Source: Oscillospiraceae bacterium (GTDB taxonomy: Bacteria; Bacillota; Clostridia; Oscillospirales; Oscillospiraceae). From it: a stretch of 11,859 nt of DNA. The notes under the pieces were generated by a model that was given only the letters and a program-made list of their open reading frames with translations, had not been told where the DNA came from and made no database searches. Numbering within the stretch: the stretch's first letter is position 1; every line of letters begins with the position of its first letter. Made by a program: the position numbers and the translations under genes. Location: the NCBI GenBank assembly GCA_017620315.1, contig JAFZQQ010000311.1, forward strand, positions 1 to 11,859. The letters run 5' to 3'. Below are positions 1 through 7,512 of this stretch, one piece after another.

Positions 1-1027
1 CGCGGCCCAGCTTTTGCAGCGTCGAGGGCAGCCGGATATTGATCAGATCCTTGCAGTCGCAGTTTTCAAACGCGGAAGCGCCGATCTCCTCCAGCCCCTC
101 CGGCAGCGACACGCTCGCGAGGTTGCTGCAGTTCTTGAACACGTAGTCGCCCACGCATTTCACGCCGCCGCCCAGCACTACGCTCGTGATCGACGTCTTC
201 TGAGCGTTCCACGGCGCCACATCGTAATCGTAGCCGCTGTCGTCATAGTTCCACATCCAGCCGCTGCCGCCGACCGTCAGCTTGCCGTTTGAGAGGGTAT
301 AGGTCACGCCGCGGCCGCAGGTCTTGCCCGGAACAAATTTCACGTAATCGACCGAAGCCTCAAAATGTTTCCGCGCGTTCTTCAGCGCGCCGTTGCCGTT
401 GCTGCCGACCGTGATCTTGTTCCATTCCGCCTGCGTGCCCTCGTAGTGGACGTCGCAGAGGTTCCCGGTGTCAAACGCGTAATCCTCGATCTTTGTCACG
501 CTTTTTGGGATCGCGACATCGTGCAGCCCGCCGCTCCATTTGAAAAGGGAGCCGGGCAGGGTGCTCACGCCGCCGGGGATCGTGACCATCCGCAGACCGT
601 CCGCGTCGTAAAACGCGTAAGAGCCGATCGTTTTCAGCGACGCGGGCAGCTTGATATCCGTCAGGCCCTTGCAGCCATAGAACGCGTAGCTGCCGATGCT
701 TGTCAGAGTGGTCGACGGCAGCGTCACGCTCGCAAGACTTTCACAGCCGTAAAACGCGTTGTCGCCGACGGTCGTGACGCCGGTCTTGATCACGACGCCG
801 GTGATGCTGCTTCTGCTGTCATACCACGGCGCGACCTCGCCCGCGTTCCCGCTGCTTTTCCAGTTATACATCGCGCCGCTGCCCTCGATGGTCAAAACGT
901 CGTTCGACAGCGTCCAGGTCACGTGCTCCCCGCATCTTCCGTTCGCGGCGGAGGCGCCTGTCGGCAGGGCGATCAGCAGCGAGAGCGCCGCCGCCAGAAG
1001 GATGCTCGCCCGTTTTATGCTTCTCAT
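1..1027 (-). CDS. Secreted BspA-like leucine-rich-repeat protein, C-terminus beyond window
   Basis: The frame is open from the ATG at 1027 to the left edge, giving 342 residues with the C-terminus missing. Residues 1-27 form a signal peptide (basic MRSIKR, hydrophobic core, ASA-A cleavage site). The rest is built from LRR_5 (BspA/Treponema pallidum) repeats of the form LTSIGxxAFYGC, interrupted by a recurring strand module with CGxxVTWTLSN, LTIxGxGxM, APW and SSI. Such proteins are secreted or surface-exposed and usually serve in adhesion or protein binding, but the partner cannot be inferred here. The start is supported by a GAGAGG Shine-Dalgarno about 9 nt upstream. Only 27 bp separate it from the stop of the paralogous LRR gene at 1056, so the two are probably cotranscribed from the promoter near 3163-3191. 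No wall-anchor motif can be seen because the C-terminus is absent. Confidence 0.88.
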   Translation of the reverse strand, partial: MRSIKRASILLAAALSLLIALPTGASAANGRCGEHVTWTLSNDVLTIEGSGAMYNWKSSGNAGEVAPWYDSRSSITGVVIKTGVTTVGDNAFYGCESLASVTLPSTTLTSIGSYAFYGCKGLTDIKLPASLKTIGSYAFYDADGLRMVTIPGGVSTLPGSLFKWSGGLHDVAIPKSVTKIEDYAFDTGNLCDVHYEGTQAEWNKITVGSNGNGALKNARKHFEASVDYVKFVPGKTCGRGVTYTLSNGKLTVGGSGWMWNYDDSGYDYDVAPWNAQKTSITSVVLGGGVKCVGDYVFKNCSNLASVSLPEGLEEIGASAFENCDCKDLINIRLPSTLQKLGR

Positions 1028-1055
1028 GGTTCGTTTCCTCTCTTTCCGTGATATC

Positions 1056-3113
1056 TCAATTCGGGAAGGCGACCGCCTCGCCCAGCGGGACAAGGCTGCC
1101 GCTCGCGCTGACGACGAACGCCTTGAAGGTATTGATCTCCCCGGCGCTGTTGTCGACCGGCAGCTCAAAGGTCGCCGAGGCGCCGACGCCGACGCCGACC
1201 CTGACGTACATCAGCCCGCTCAAAAACCTTCCGTTCGCGTCATAGGCGGCGACCAGCACACGCGCGTTTTCGGCCTCGTCACTGATCCTTGTGATCGTCA
1301 CGCTGACGAAGCACGGCGCCTTGGGGATCGCGTTCAGCTTCGCACCGTCAGCGCTGAGCACCTCGAGCGCGTCGATCGTGAAGGGCAGGACGGTCGGCGC
1401 GTCGGTGTAGTGCCAGGTGCAGTCCTTGTGCTCCAAACGGTTGTTACCGCTCTCGTGGACTGCGATCAGCTCGTAGCGGTCCGTCTCCGTGCCGCCGTAC
1501 CAGACGTCGGTGAGTCCGCTGCAGTAGAAAAAGGCGTTTTTGCCGATCACACCCAACGAGCGGGGTATCGTGACGTCCGTCAGGCTCCCTGCATAATAAA
1601 ACGCGTAGGCGCCGATGCCCTTGACGCCGCTTTGCAGCACCGCGGCGGTGATCGAGCTTCTCTGCTGCTCCCACGGGACGGCGGAATAGGAGGAGCCGGT
1701 CGTATAATCAAACATCCAGCCCGTACCGCTGACCGTCAGCGTGCCGTCGCTGAGCGCCCAGGTCAGTCCGCGCCCGCAGGTCTTGCCCTCGACATATGGC
1801 ACATACGTCACCGACGCGTTGTAATGGATCCGCGCGGTGGCGAGTTTGTCGCTGTTGTAATTGGTGATTTCCTTCCACTCCGCAGCCGTGCCCTCGTAGT
1901 GGACGTCGCAGAGCACGGTGTTGTAAAACGTGTTCGTGCTGATTTTTTTGACGGTCTTTGGAATGGCTATGTCGTAAAGACCCTGGCATCTGTTGAACAG
2001 ATAATCCGGCAGCTCGGTCACGCCGCTGGGAATCGTGATCATGTGCAGATATGTCATGCCGTAAAAGGCGCTTGCCCCGATGGAGGTGAGCGTGGCGGGC
2101 AGCTTGAGGTCCGTGAGACTGCTGCTGGCGCAGCCGTAGAACGCGCTGTCGCCGATGGACGTCAGCCCATCCGGCAGCGTGACGGACGCGAGCTTGCTGC
2201 AGTTGTAGAACGCGTAGTTTCCGACGCGCTTCACGCCGCTTTTCAGCACCGCGGCGGTGATCGAGCTTCTCTGCTGCTCCCACGGGACGGCGGAATAGGA
2301 GGAGCCGGTCGTATAATCAAACATCCAGCCCGTACCGCTGACCGTCAGCTTACCGTTGCTGAGGGTATAAGTCAGCCCGCGCCCGCAGGTCTTGCCCTCG
2401 ATATACGGCACATAAGCCATCGACGCGCCGTAATGGATCCGCGCGGTGCCGAGCCTGTCGCTGTTATAATTGGTGATCTTCTTCCACTCCGCCGCCGTGC
2501 CCTCGTAGTGCACGTCGCAGAGCGGGGTGTTGTAAAACGTGTTCGTGCTGACCTTTTTGACGGTCTTTGGAATGGCTATGTCGTAAAGGCCCTGGCATCT
2601 GTTGAACAGATAGTCCGGCAGCTCGGTCACACCGCTGGGGATCGTGATCATGTGCAGATATGTCATGCCGTAAAAGGCGCTTTTACCGATGGAGGTGAGC
2701 GTGGCGGGCAGCCTGAGGTCGGTGAGCTCACTGCTGGCGCAGCCGTAGAACGCGCTGTCGCCGATGGACGTCAGCCCATCCGGCAGCGTGACGGAGGTCA
2801 GGCTGCCGAATTCGTAGAACGCCTCGCTGCCGACTCTCGTGACGCCCTTTTCTATCACGATGCGGACAATGCTGCTCTTGCTCTCGTTCCATTCCGGCGT
2901 CGTATAGGAGCTGGAGATGTTGTAATCCCGCATGTCGCCGCTGCCCGTGATCGTCAGCGTACCGTTCGACAGCGACCATCTCACGTTTTTGCCGCCGTTC
3001 ACGCTCGTGTCACCGCAATAGCCGCTCGTCGCCGCTGCGGAGGCGGAGACGGGCAGCAGGACGGCGATCAGCATCGCTGCGCACAGCGCCGTAAGTACCT
3101 TTTTGATCTGCAT
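1056..3113 (-). CDS. Secreted BspA-like leucine-rich-repeat protein with duplicated module
   Basis: This 685-residue extracellular protein starts at the ATG at 3113. The frame stays open to 3242, but the upstream extension lacks a signal sequence, whereas MQIKKVLTALCAA begins a clear signal peptide (cleavage near SASA-A, residue 26) and has GAGG 8 nt upstream. Residues about 30-575 hold LRR_5 repeats (TSIGDSAFYGC, VTELPDYLF) alternating with a module marked by CGRGLTxxLSxG, LTVSGTGWMFDY and SAVPW. A 203-residue unit is nearly duplicated within it. Residues about 576-685 form a separate small beta-rich domain (VAAYDANGRFLS, VDNSAGEINTFKAFVV) like those closing other secreted Clostridia proteins. 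I see no LPxTG, SLH or transmembrane anchor, so the protein may be released or held non-covalently. It is followed after 28 bp by an LRR paralogue. The ligand is unknown. Confidence 0.9.
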   Translation of the reverse strand: MQIKKVLTALCAAMLIAVLLPVSASAAATSGYCGDTSVNGGKNVRWSLSNGTLTITGSGDMRDYNISSSYTTPEWNESKSSIVRIVIEKGVTRVGSEAFYEFGSLTSVTLPDGLTSIGDSAFYGCASSELTDLRLPATLTSIGKSAFYGMTYLHMITIPSGVTELPDYLFNRCQGLYDIAIPKTVKKVSTNTFYNTPLCDVHYEGTAAEWKKITNYNSDRLGTARIHYGASMAYVPYIEGKTCGRGLTYTLSNGKLTVSGTGWMFDYTTGSSYSAVPWEQQRSSITAAVLKSGVKRVGNYAFYNCSKLASVTLPDGLTSIGDSAFYGCASSSLTDLKLPATLTSIGASAFYGMTYLHMITIPSGVTELPDYLFNRCQGLYDIAIPKTVKKISTNTFYNTVLCDVHYEGTAAEWKEITNYNSDKLATARIHYNASVTYVPYVEGKTCGRGLTWALSDGTLTVSGTGWMFDYTTGSSYSAVPWEQQRSSITAAVLQSGVKGIGAYAFYYAGSLTDVTIPRSLGVIGKNAFFYCSGLTDVWYGGTETDRYELIAVHESGNNRLEHKDCTWHYTDAPTVLPFTIDALEVLSADGAKLNAIPKAPCFVSVTITRISDEAENARVLVAAYDANGRFLSGLMYVRVGVGVGASATFELPVDNSAGEINTFKAFVVSASGSLVPLGEAVAFPN
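1623..2799 (-). repeat. 609-nt-period tandem duplication inside the LRR gene
   Basis: Two long, nearly identical stretches lie at about 1623-2190 and 2232-2799, offset by exactly 609 nt (203 codons). For example, GCGGAATAGGAGG occurs at 1681 and 2290, and ATGTGCAGATATGTCATG at 2041 and 2650. Differences are scattered substitutions and the frame is kept. This is a recent in-frame duplication, or ongoing homogenisation, of one LRR-plus-strand module. Boundaries are approximate because I aligned them by eye. Confidence 0.85.
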
Positions 3114-3162
3114 AGGATTGACCTCGCTTTCGCATATATTGGTGGTTGACGCCTTTTCGAGC

Positions 3163-3191
3163 ATTATATATTGTATAGGTACAATATGCAA
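3163..3191 (-). promoter_or_regulatory. Sigma-A-type promoter for the LRR gene pair
   Basis: Read on the minus strand, TTGCAT (3191-3186) and a perfect TATAAT (3168-3163) are separated by 17 nt. The predicted transcription start is near 3156, leaving a leader of about 43 nt before the ATG at 3113. The spacer contains the palindrome at 3168-3187, which suggests repressor control. Confidence 0.75.
3168..3187. promoter_or_regulatory. Palindromic operator candidate inside the LRR promoter
   Basis: ATATTGTA (3168-3175) and TACAATAT (3180-3187) form a perfect 8-bp inverted repeat around the 4-nt centre TAGG. It fills the space between the -35 and -10 boxes of the LRR promoter and ends 15 nt upstream of the -35 box of the divergent amylase promoter, so one bound regulator could affect both genes. 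The TGTA-N4-TACA core resembles some GntR/YtrA-type operators, but the regulator is not identified and is not encoded nearby. Confidence 0.6.
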
Positions 3192-3202
3192 GAAGAAATG
3201 TC

Positions 3203-3230
3203 TTGCGGAGACGGAAAAAGCATGTATACT
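3203..3230 (+). promoter_or_regulatory. Promoter candidate for the GH13 gene
   Basis: TTGCGG (3203-3208) and TATACT (3225-3230) are separated by 16 nt, with TG directly before the -10 box. Transcription would start near 3237, giving a leader of about 26 nt that contains the strong AAGGGGGG ribosome-binding site upstream of the ATG at 3263. Confidence 0.55.
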
Positions 3231-3262
3231 GTTATTGAACAAGCAAACAAGGGGGGCTTTTC

Positions 3263-4552
3263 ATGGCGCTGAGCACCGATCCCGCGCTGCAAAACGCAGT
3301 CGTCTACAGCATTTATGTCCGCGCGCACACAAGCGAGGGCACCTTCAACGCGGTCGTGCCCGATCTTGACCGTATCCGCGCGCTCGGCACGGACAACATC
3401 TGGTTCATGCCCATCCACCCCATCGGAGTGAAGGGCAAAAAGGGAAGCCTCGGCTGCCCATACGCCAACCGCGACTATCGCGCTGTCAACCCCGTCTACG
3501 GCACGATGGAGGACTTTCGCCGCCTCTGCGACGAGATACATGCGCGCGGTATGCGCGTGATGATCGACGTCGTGTACAACCACACCTCGCCGGACTCCGT
3601 GCTCTGGGAAACACACCCGGAGTTCTTCTACAAGCGTCCCGACGGCAGCCCGGGCAACCGCATCGGAGACTGGACCGACGTCATCGATCTGGACTACGGC
3701 GTACCGGCGCTGTGGGACTATCAGATCGACTCTCTCCGCGAGTGGGCAAAGCTGGTCGACGGCTTCCGTTGCGATGTCGCCTCGCTCGTTCCGGTTGGGT
3801 TCTGGAAGAAGGCGCGGGAAGCAGTGGAGGCGGTGCATCCCGGCTTTGTATGGCTCGCCGAGAGCGTACACCGTTCGTTCGTAACGTTCTGCCGCGGCGC
3901 CGGCATACCCTGCGCAACCGACGCCGAGCTTTACGAGGCGTTCGACATGGAATATGAATACGACGTCCGCGCCGTGTTTGAAAAGCACTTAAGCGGCGAG
4001 GCTGCGCTTTCGCACTGGACAGACCTGCTGGAGTTTCAGGAAGCGGCGTATCCCGCGAATTACAACAAGCTGCGCTTTCTCGAAAATCACGACGTACCGC
4101 GCATTGCCTCGCTCGTCCGGAACGAAACGGCGCTTGAAAACTACACCTCCATGCTCTACTTTCTCAAGGGCGCGACGATGCTTTACGCCGGGCAGGAGTG
4201 GGAAAACGAGCATCTGCCGAGCCTGTTCGAGCAAGAGCCGATCGACCGCTCGACCGGGCGCGACCTCACGCCGCTGCTGCAAACGCTCGGCAAGATCAAG
4301 CACAAAGCCCTCGCGCCGGACGACGTCTTCTCCGCCCGCGCAATGGACAAAACCGACGTCGCGGTGATGACGCGCGAAAACGCCACGGAAAAGAAGCTCG
4401 GCATATTCAGTCTTTCCGGCAAGGCTGTCTCCGTCGAGCTGGACGTGCCCGACGGCAGCTATGTCAATCTCATCGACAACACGCGCGTAACGGTCATAAA
4501 GGGCTCGCTGCGCTGCGACGGCAAGCCGATCCTATTCAAATTCTCCCGCTGA
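3263..4552 (+). CDS. Alpha-amylase family (GH13) glycoside hydrolase, cytoplasmic
   Basis: This 429-residue protein carries the four conserved GH13 regions. They are DVVYNH (102-107), GFRCD with the predicted nucleophile Asp171, AES with the predicted acid/base Glu200, and ENHD with the predicted transition-state stabiliser Asp277. These residues lie in a (beta/alpha)8 barrel from about residue 10 to 345. A short beta-sandwich domain C follows (LGIFSLSGKAVSVEL, about 383-429). GH13 enzymes act on alpha-glucosidic bonds in starch, glycogen, maltodextrins or related sugars; subfamily and substrate cannot be settled by eye. There is no signal peptide, so it probably acts on imported or stored oligosaccharides in the cytoplasm. 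It is somewhat short for the family but has all catalytic residues. The start has AAGGGGGG just upstream. It forms a single-gene unit, divergent from the LRR genes and ended by the terminator at 4565-4604. Confidence 0.92.
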   Translation: MALSTDPALQNAVVYSIYVRAHTSEGTFNAVVPDLDRIRALGTDNIWFMPIHPIGVKGKKGSLGCPYANRDYRAVNPVYGTMEDFRRLCDEIHARGMRVMIDVVYNHTSPDSVLWETHPEFFYKRPDGSPGNRIGDWTDVIDLDYGVPALWDYQIDSLREWAKLVDGFRCDVASLVPVGFWKKAREAVEAVHPGFVWLAESVHRSFVTFCRGAGIPCATDAELYEAFDMEYEYDVRAVFEKHLSGEAALSHWTDLLEFQEAAYPANYNKLRFLENHDVPRIASLVRNETALENYTSMLYFLKGATMLYAGQEWENEHLPSLFEQEPIDRSTGRDLTPLLQTLGKIKHKALAPDDVFSARAMDKTDVAVMTRENATEKKLGIFSLSGKAVSVELDVPDGSYVNLIDNTRVTVIKGSLRCDGKPILFKFSR

Positions 4553-4564
4553 ACGCTGCGCTCT

Positions 4565-4604
4565 CCGCCGTCCCCTTGATCGGGGCGGCGGTTTTTTTGT
4601 TTTT
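4565..4604 (+). terminator. Rho-independent terminator after the GH13 gene
   Basis: A GC-rich stem pairs CCGCCG-T-CCCC (4565-4575) with GGGGCGGCGG (4582-4591). One T is bulged and the loop is 6 nt. T7, G, T5 follow (4592-4604). It lies 12 nt after the GH13 stop codon. Confidence 0.9.
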
Positions 4605-4707
4605 CCCGACGGGTTTCGCGGGTTTTCGCGCATGAAAGCTCCTACAATATGTGGTGTAAAGCAATTGCTGGCATTCTACATCTTGATAAAACAAGGAGGA
4701 GCGCATC

Positions 4708-5544
4708 ATGGAGCTCACGCACAAAAACACATTTCTTTCACGCAGGGTATTTTATCTGCCGGTAGACAGGATACGCCCGAACCCTTCACAGCCGCGGCGC
4801 TGGTTTGACGACGATTCGCTTGCCGAGCTGAGTCGGAGCATTCTGCGCTATGGCATCATCCAGCCGCTGACCGTGCGGCACGGCGCGCAGGGCTATGAGC
4901 TGATTGCCGGGGAAAGGCGGCTGCGCGCGGCGAAGCTCGCGGGACTGAAGGAGGTGCCATGCCTGCTCGCCCGCGCGGACGAGGAGGACTCTCCGCTGCT
5001 GGCGCTTATCGAGAATCTGCAGCGGCGCGATCTTCACTGGTACGAGGAAGCGGTCGCCATCGCAAAGCTGATCTCCGCCTATGGGCTCTCGCAGGAGCAG
5101 GCCGCCGAGAAGCTTGGCAAGTCCCAGAGCGCCGTCGCGAACAAGCTGAGGCTCCTGCGCCTCTCGCCGGACTGCGTTGCCCTGCTGCGCGAGCACGACC
5201 TCACCGAGCGGCACGCCCGCGCGCTGCTGCGGCTTGAGGACGACGAGACGCGTCTCGCGGCGGCTCGCGAGATCGCCGGGCGAAAGTACAACGTCGCGCA
5301 GACGGAGGCCTATGTCGAGTCGCTGCTTCGAGACCGCGCGGTAGCTCAGCCGCCGCGCCAGCCGACCTACATCATCAAGGACGTGCGCATCTTCCTCAAC
5401 AGCATCCGCCGTCAGCTCGGGGTGATGCAGCGCGCCGGGGTCGACGCCGCCGTCGAGCGCGAGGACACCGACGACGAGATACGCATGACGATACGCATAC
5501 CCCGCCGCGCCGCGGAAAGCTCGCCGGAGTACGCGGGAATGTGA
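4708..5544 (+). CDS. noc: Noc-like ParB/Spo0J family DNA-binding protein
   Basis: This 278-residue protein has the ParB CTPase/N-terminal domain with NPSQPR (25-30), GERRLRAA (68-75) and ENLQRRDL (102-109). A helix-turn-helix follows at about 127-150 (LSQEQAAEKLGKSQSAVANK), and a C-terminal dimerisation region at about 222-266. The family slides on DNA as CTP-dependent clamps; Spo0J acts in chromosome segregation and Noc in nucleoid occlusion over the chromosome. KSQSAVANKLRLLRL, LTERHARALL and IIKDVRIFLNSIRRQLG resemble Noc more than Spo0J. However, the amphipathic membrane-targeting helix at the N-terminus of Bacillus Noc is missing, since the ParB core starts within about 15 residues. It is not next to parA/soj or rsmG. 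The start is certain: AAGGAGG lies 8 nt before the ATG. ParB-superfamily assignment is firm; Noc versus Spo0J orthology is inferred. Confidence 0.85.
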   Translation: MELTHKNTFLSRRVFYLPVDRIRPNPSQPRRWFDDDSLAELSRSILRYGIIQPLTVRHGAQGYELIAGERRLRAAKLAGLKEVPCLLARADEEDSPLLALIENLQRRDLHWYEEAVAIAKLISAYGLSQEQAAEKLGKSQSAVANKLRLLRLSPDCVALLREHDLTERHARALLRLEDDETRLAAAREIAGRKYNVAQTEAYVESLLRDRAVAQPPRQPTYIIKDVRIFLNSIRRQLGVMQRAGVDAAVEREDTDDEIRMTIRIPRRAAESSPEYAGM

Positions 5545-5582
5545 ACACAGGGCATACGCACTGCAAAAGCACAGAAATTTTA

Positions 5583-5633
5583 TCAAAAATTGTGTTTTCT
5601 TAATAGTGACTTTCCTCAAAAAATGTGTTTTCT
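5583..5633 (+). repeat. Pair of 18-bp direct repeats upstream of the VanW gene
   Basis: TCAAAAATTGTGTTTTCT (5583-5600) and TCAAAAAATGTGTTTTCT (5616-5633) match at 17 of 18 positions and are 33 bp apart, about three helical turns. They lie in an AT-rich 144-bp intergenic stretch (5545-5688) upstream of the VanW-lipoprotein operon. The phasing fits a tandem binding site for a transcription factor. I could not place a confident promoter around them. Confidence 0.6.
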
Positions 5634-5688
5634 GTAAGGTAAAGATTTAATCAACACCACATATGGTTTTTTGAGGGAGATTTCCGTA

Positions 5689-7512
5689 ATGGCCAGAGGA
5701 AAGCGGGAGCTTGTAAAAGAGGCAAAGCCCAAGTATTGGCTCATACCGACGCTCATAGCCGCAGCCGCGGTGAGCGTCTACGCAGGATTTTGTATTTCAG
5801 CGGCTGCAAGCGGCGAGATCAACCCCAACACGGTGATCGGCGGGCACGACGTCGGCGGGCTTACGCGCAATGAAGCCATCAATCTGCTGACGCCCTCGCT
5901 CGACAATCTGCGGCACAACAGCGGCGTACATGCGACGCTCGAATCCGGGGAGGACGCGGCCTATCTCAGCTATGACGAGCTGGGCGTGACCTTCAACGCG
6001 GAGACGCTGGCGGACGAGGCCTACGAGAGCAGCCACACCGGCAATCCGCTTGCCGACGGCTGGGAGCTGCTCCGCTCGGCGCTGGGAAAGAGCACCGCGG
6101 TCACCCCGCGGCCCGAGCCCGGCTGGGAAGAGGCCGCGGCGGAAAAGCTCGCCGCGGCGTCGGAGCTCGGCGCAAAGGACTTTTCGTTCTCCGTGGGCGA
6201 CAATTATTTGACGCTGACCAAGGCGCGCAACGGCCGCGACGTCGACACCTTTGCCCTGCGCGCAAGGCTTGAAGACGCTCCGGCGGATGCCTCCGGCTCG
6301 CGAAGCGTGATGCTGCCCTATTCCGAGATAGCGGCGGATCAGGGCAACCTTGCCGAGCTGAACGAGAAGCTGGGCGGCGAGATGGCAAACGCGAAATACG
6401 ACGCCGAGACCGACAGCATCATCCCGGAGCGCCCCGCACTCAACTTTGATGTGGCGGAGGCACAGAGGAAGCTTGACGCCGCGGAGCCGGGTTCTCAGGT
6501 GACTGTCCCCGCGGTGGCGTCCACGCCGACGGTCACCGCTGCAGAGCTTGAAAAGGTCCTGTTCCGCGACCTGCTCGGCACCTACACCACGCGCGTCGGC
6601 GGCGCGGCGGGACGCAAGTCCAACGTCAAGCTGACCGCGCAGCGCGTCAACGGCACGGTGCTCAACAGCGGCGAGGAGTTCAACTACTATGCGCTGACGG
6701 GGCCCTTCACCAAGGAGAACGGCTATCAGAGCGCGCCCGGCTATCTGCAGGGCAAAACCGTTGAGATGGACGGCGGCGGCGCCTGCCAGTGCAGCTCGAC
6801 GACCTATGCCGCCGCGCTGCTCGCGAACCTTGAGATCGTCAAGCGCACGGCGCACGGCTTTGCCTCGGACTACATAGGCCTGGGACTGGACGCGACGGTC
6901 TCCGGCGGCGGCCCGGACTTCATTTTCCGCAACAACACGCCCTATCCTATCAAGATAGAGACCGTATACAGCGACACGAATCGCCTGACGGTGAATATCT
7001 ACGGCACCAAGACCGACGATACCTATGTGAAGATGCGCACCGAGGTGCTGTCCTCCACGCCGTATGAAGAGGAATACAAGGAGAGCGAGGAGGTCGCCCC
7101 CGGCGAGCGCAAGGTCGAGCAGACGCCCTATACCGGCTATGTGGTGGACACCTACCGCCAGCTCTACGACGGACAGGGCAACCTGATCTCCGAGACCTTT
7201 GAGGCGCGCAGCAAGTACAACAAGCGCAACCGCATCATCCTCGTCGCCCCCGGCGAGCTTCCCAATGGCGAACAGGGCGGAGAGACGCCCGCAAACGGCG
7301 GCACGCCCGCGAACGGCGGCGAAACGCCGCCCGATACGGGCACGACTCCGCCGGATACCGGCGAGACCCCGCCCGACACCGAAACCACGCCGCCCGACGA
7401 GGGAGAAACCCCGCCCGATCCCGTCCCGCCGAGCGATATTCCCGGCGGCGTGAGCGCCGTTCCGATCGACGACCAGATAGACGAGCTGGGCAATAACGGG
7501 GGAGGCGGCTGA
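5689..7512 (+). CDS. VanW-domain cell-wall protein, membrane-anchored
   Basis: This 607-residue protein starts at the ATG at 5689, with GAGGGA 10 nt upstream; an in-frame TTG at 5671 overlaps that site and is rejected. A membrane anchor spans about residues 17-40 (YWLIPTLIAAAAVSVYAG), putting the rest outside. Residues about 45-285 resemble the YoaR-type putative peptidoglycan-binding domain (NTVIGGHDVGGLTRNEA). The VanW domain at about 292-445 includes GGGACQCSSTTYAAALLANLE and FRNNTPYPIKIE. The tail, about 527-584, is a Pro/Thr/Glu-rich repeat of (G/T)xTPPD units, probably an extended wall-spanning segment, ending in a glycine run. VanW proteins occur in some vancomycin-resistance clusters, but their biochemical role is not established, and here there is no van context, so resistance should not be inferred. 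The TGA overlaps the next ATG by one base, implying coupled translation with the lipoprotein. Confidence 0.9.
   Translation: MARGKRELVKEAKPKYWLIPTLIAAAAVSVYAGFCISAAASGEINPNTVIGGHDVGGLTRNEAINLLTPSLDNLRHNSGVHATLESGEDAAYLSYDELGVTFNAETLADEAYESSHTGNPLADGWELLRSALGKSTAVTPRPEPGWEEAAAEKLAAASELGAKDFSFSVGDNYLTLTKARNGRDVDTFALRARLEDAPADASGSRSVMLPYSEIAADQGNLAELNEKLGGEMANAKYDAETDSIIPERPALNFDVAEAQRKLDAAEPGSQVTVPAVASTPTVTAAELEKVLFRDLLGTYTTRVGGAAGRKSNVKLTAQRVNGTVLNSGEEFNYYALTGPFTKENGYQSAPGYLQGKTVEMDGGGACQCSSTTYAAALLANLEIVKRTAHGFASDYIGLGLDATVSGGGPDFIFRNNTPYPIKIETVYSDTNRLTVNIYGTKTDDTYVKMRTEVLSSTPYEEEYKESEEVAPGERKVEQTPYTGYVVDTYRQLYDGQGNLISETFEARSKYNKRNRIILVAPGELPNGEQGGETPANGGTPANGGETPPDTGTTPPDTGETPPDTETTPPDEGETPPDPVPPSDIPGGVSAVPIDDQIDELGNNGGGG

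Noticed and set aside
759-3149. 796-codon plus-strand ORF opposite the LRR gene, and smaller ones at 14-292 and 365-1051
   Set aside because: These are antisense shadows of the GC-rich LRR repeats. The minus strand has signal peptides, recognisable LRR motifs and ribosome-binding sites.
3114-3242. Upstream start (3242) for the large LRR protein
   Set aside because: It would place 43 residues before the signal peptide and start upstream of the predicted promoter. The ATG at 3113 has a proper ribosome-binding site.
3164-3988. 274-codon minus-strand ORF opposite the GH13 gene
   Set aside because: It is antisense to the clear GH13 catalytic motifs and has no recognisable protein features.
4605-4707. 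parS or Noc-binding site, and a promoter TTGCTG-N16-TAAAAC for the noc-like gene
   Set aside because: TTTCCCGACGGG departs from both known consensus sites. The promoter would start transcription inside the ribosome-binding site.
5671-5688. TTG start for the VanW protein
   Set aside because: The TTG overlaps the GAGGGA ribosome-binding site that serves the ATG at 5689.
5671-7512. Vancomycin-resistance determinant
   Set aside because: VanW-domain proteins are common in Gram-positive genomes, and no vanHAX, vanRS or vanY-type context is present.
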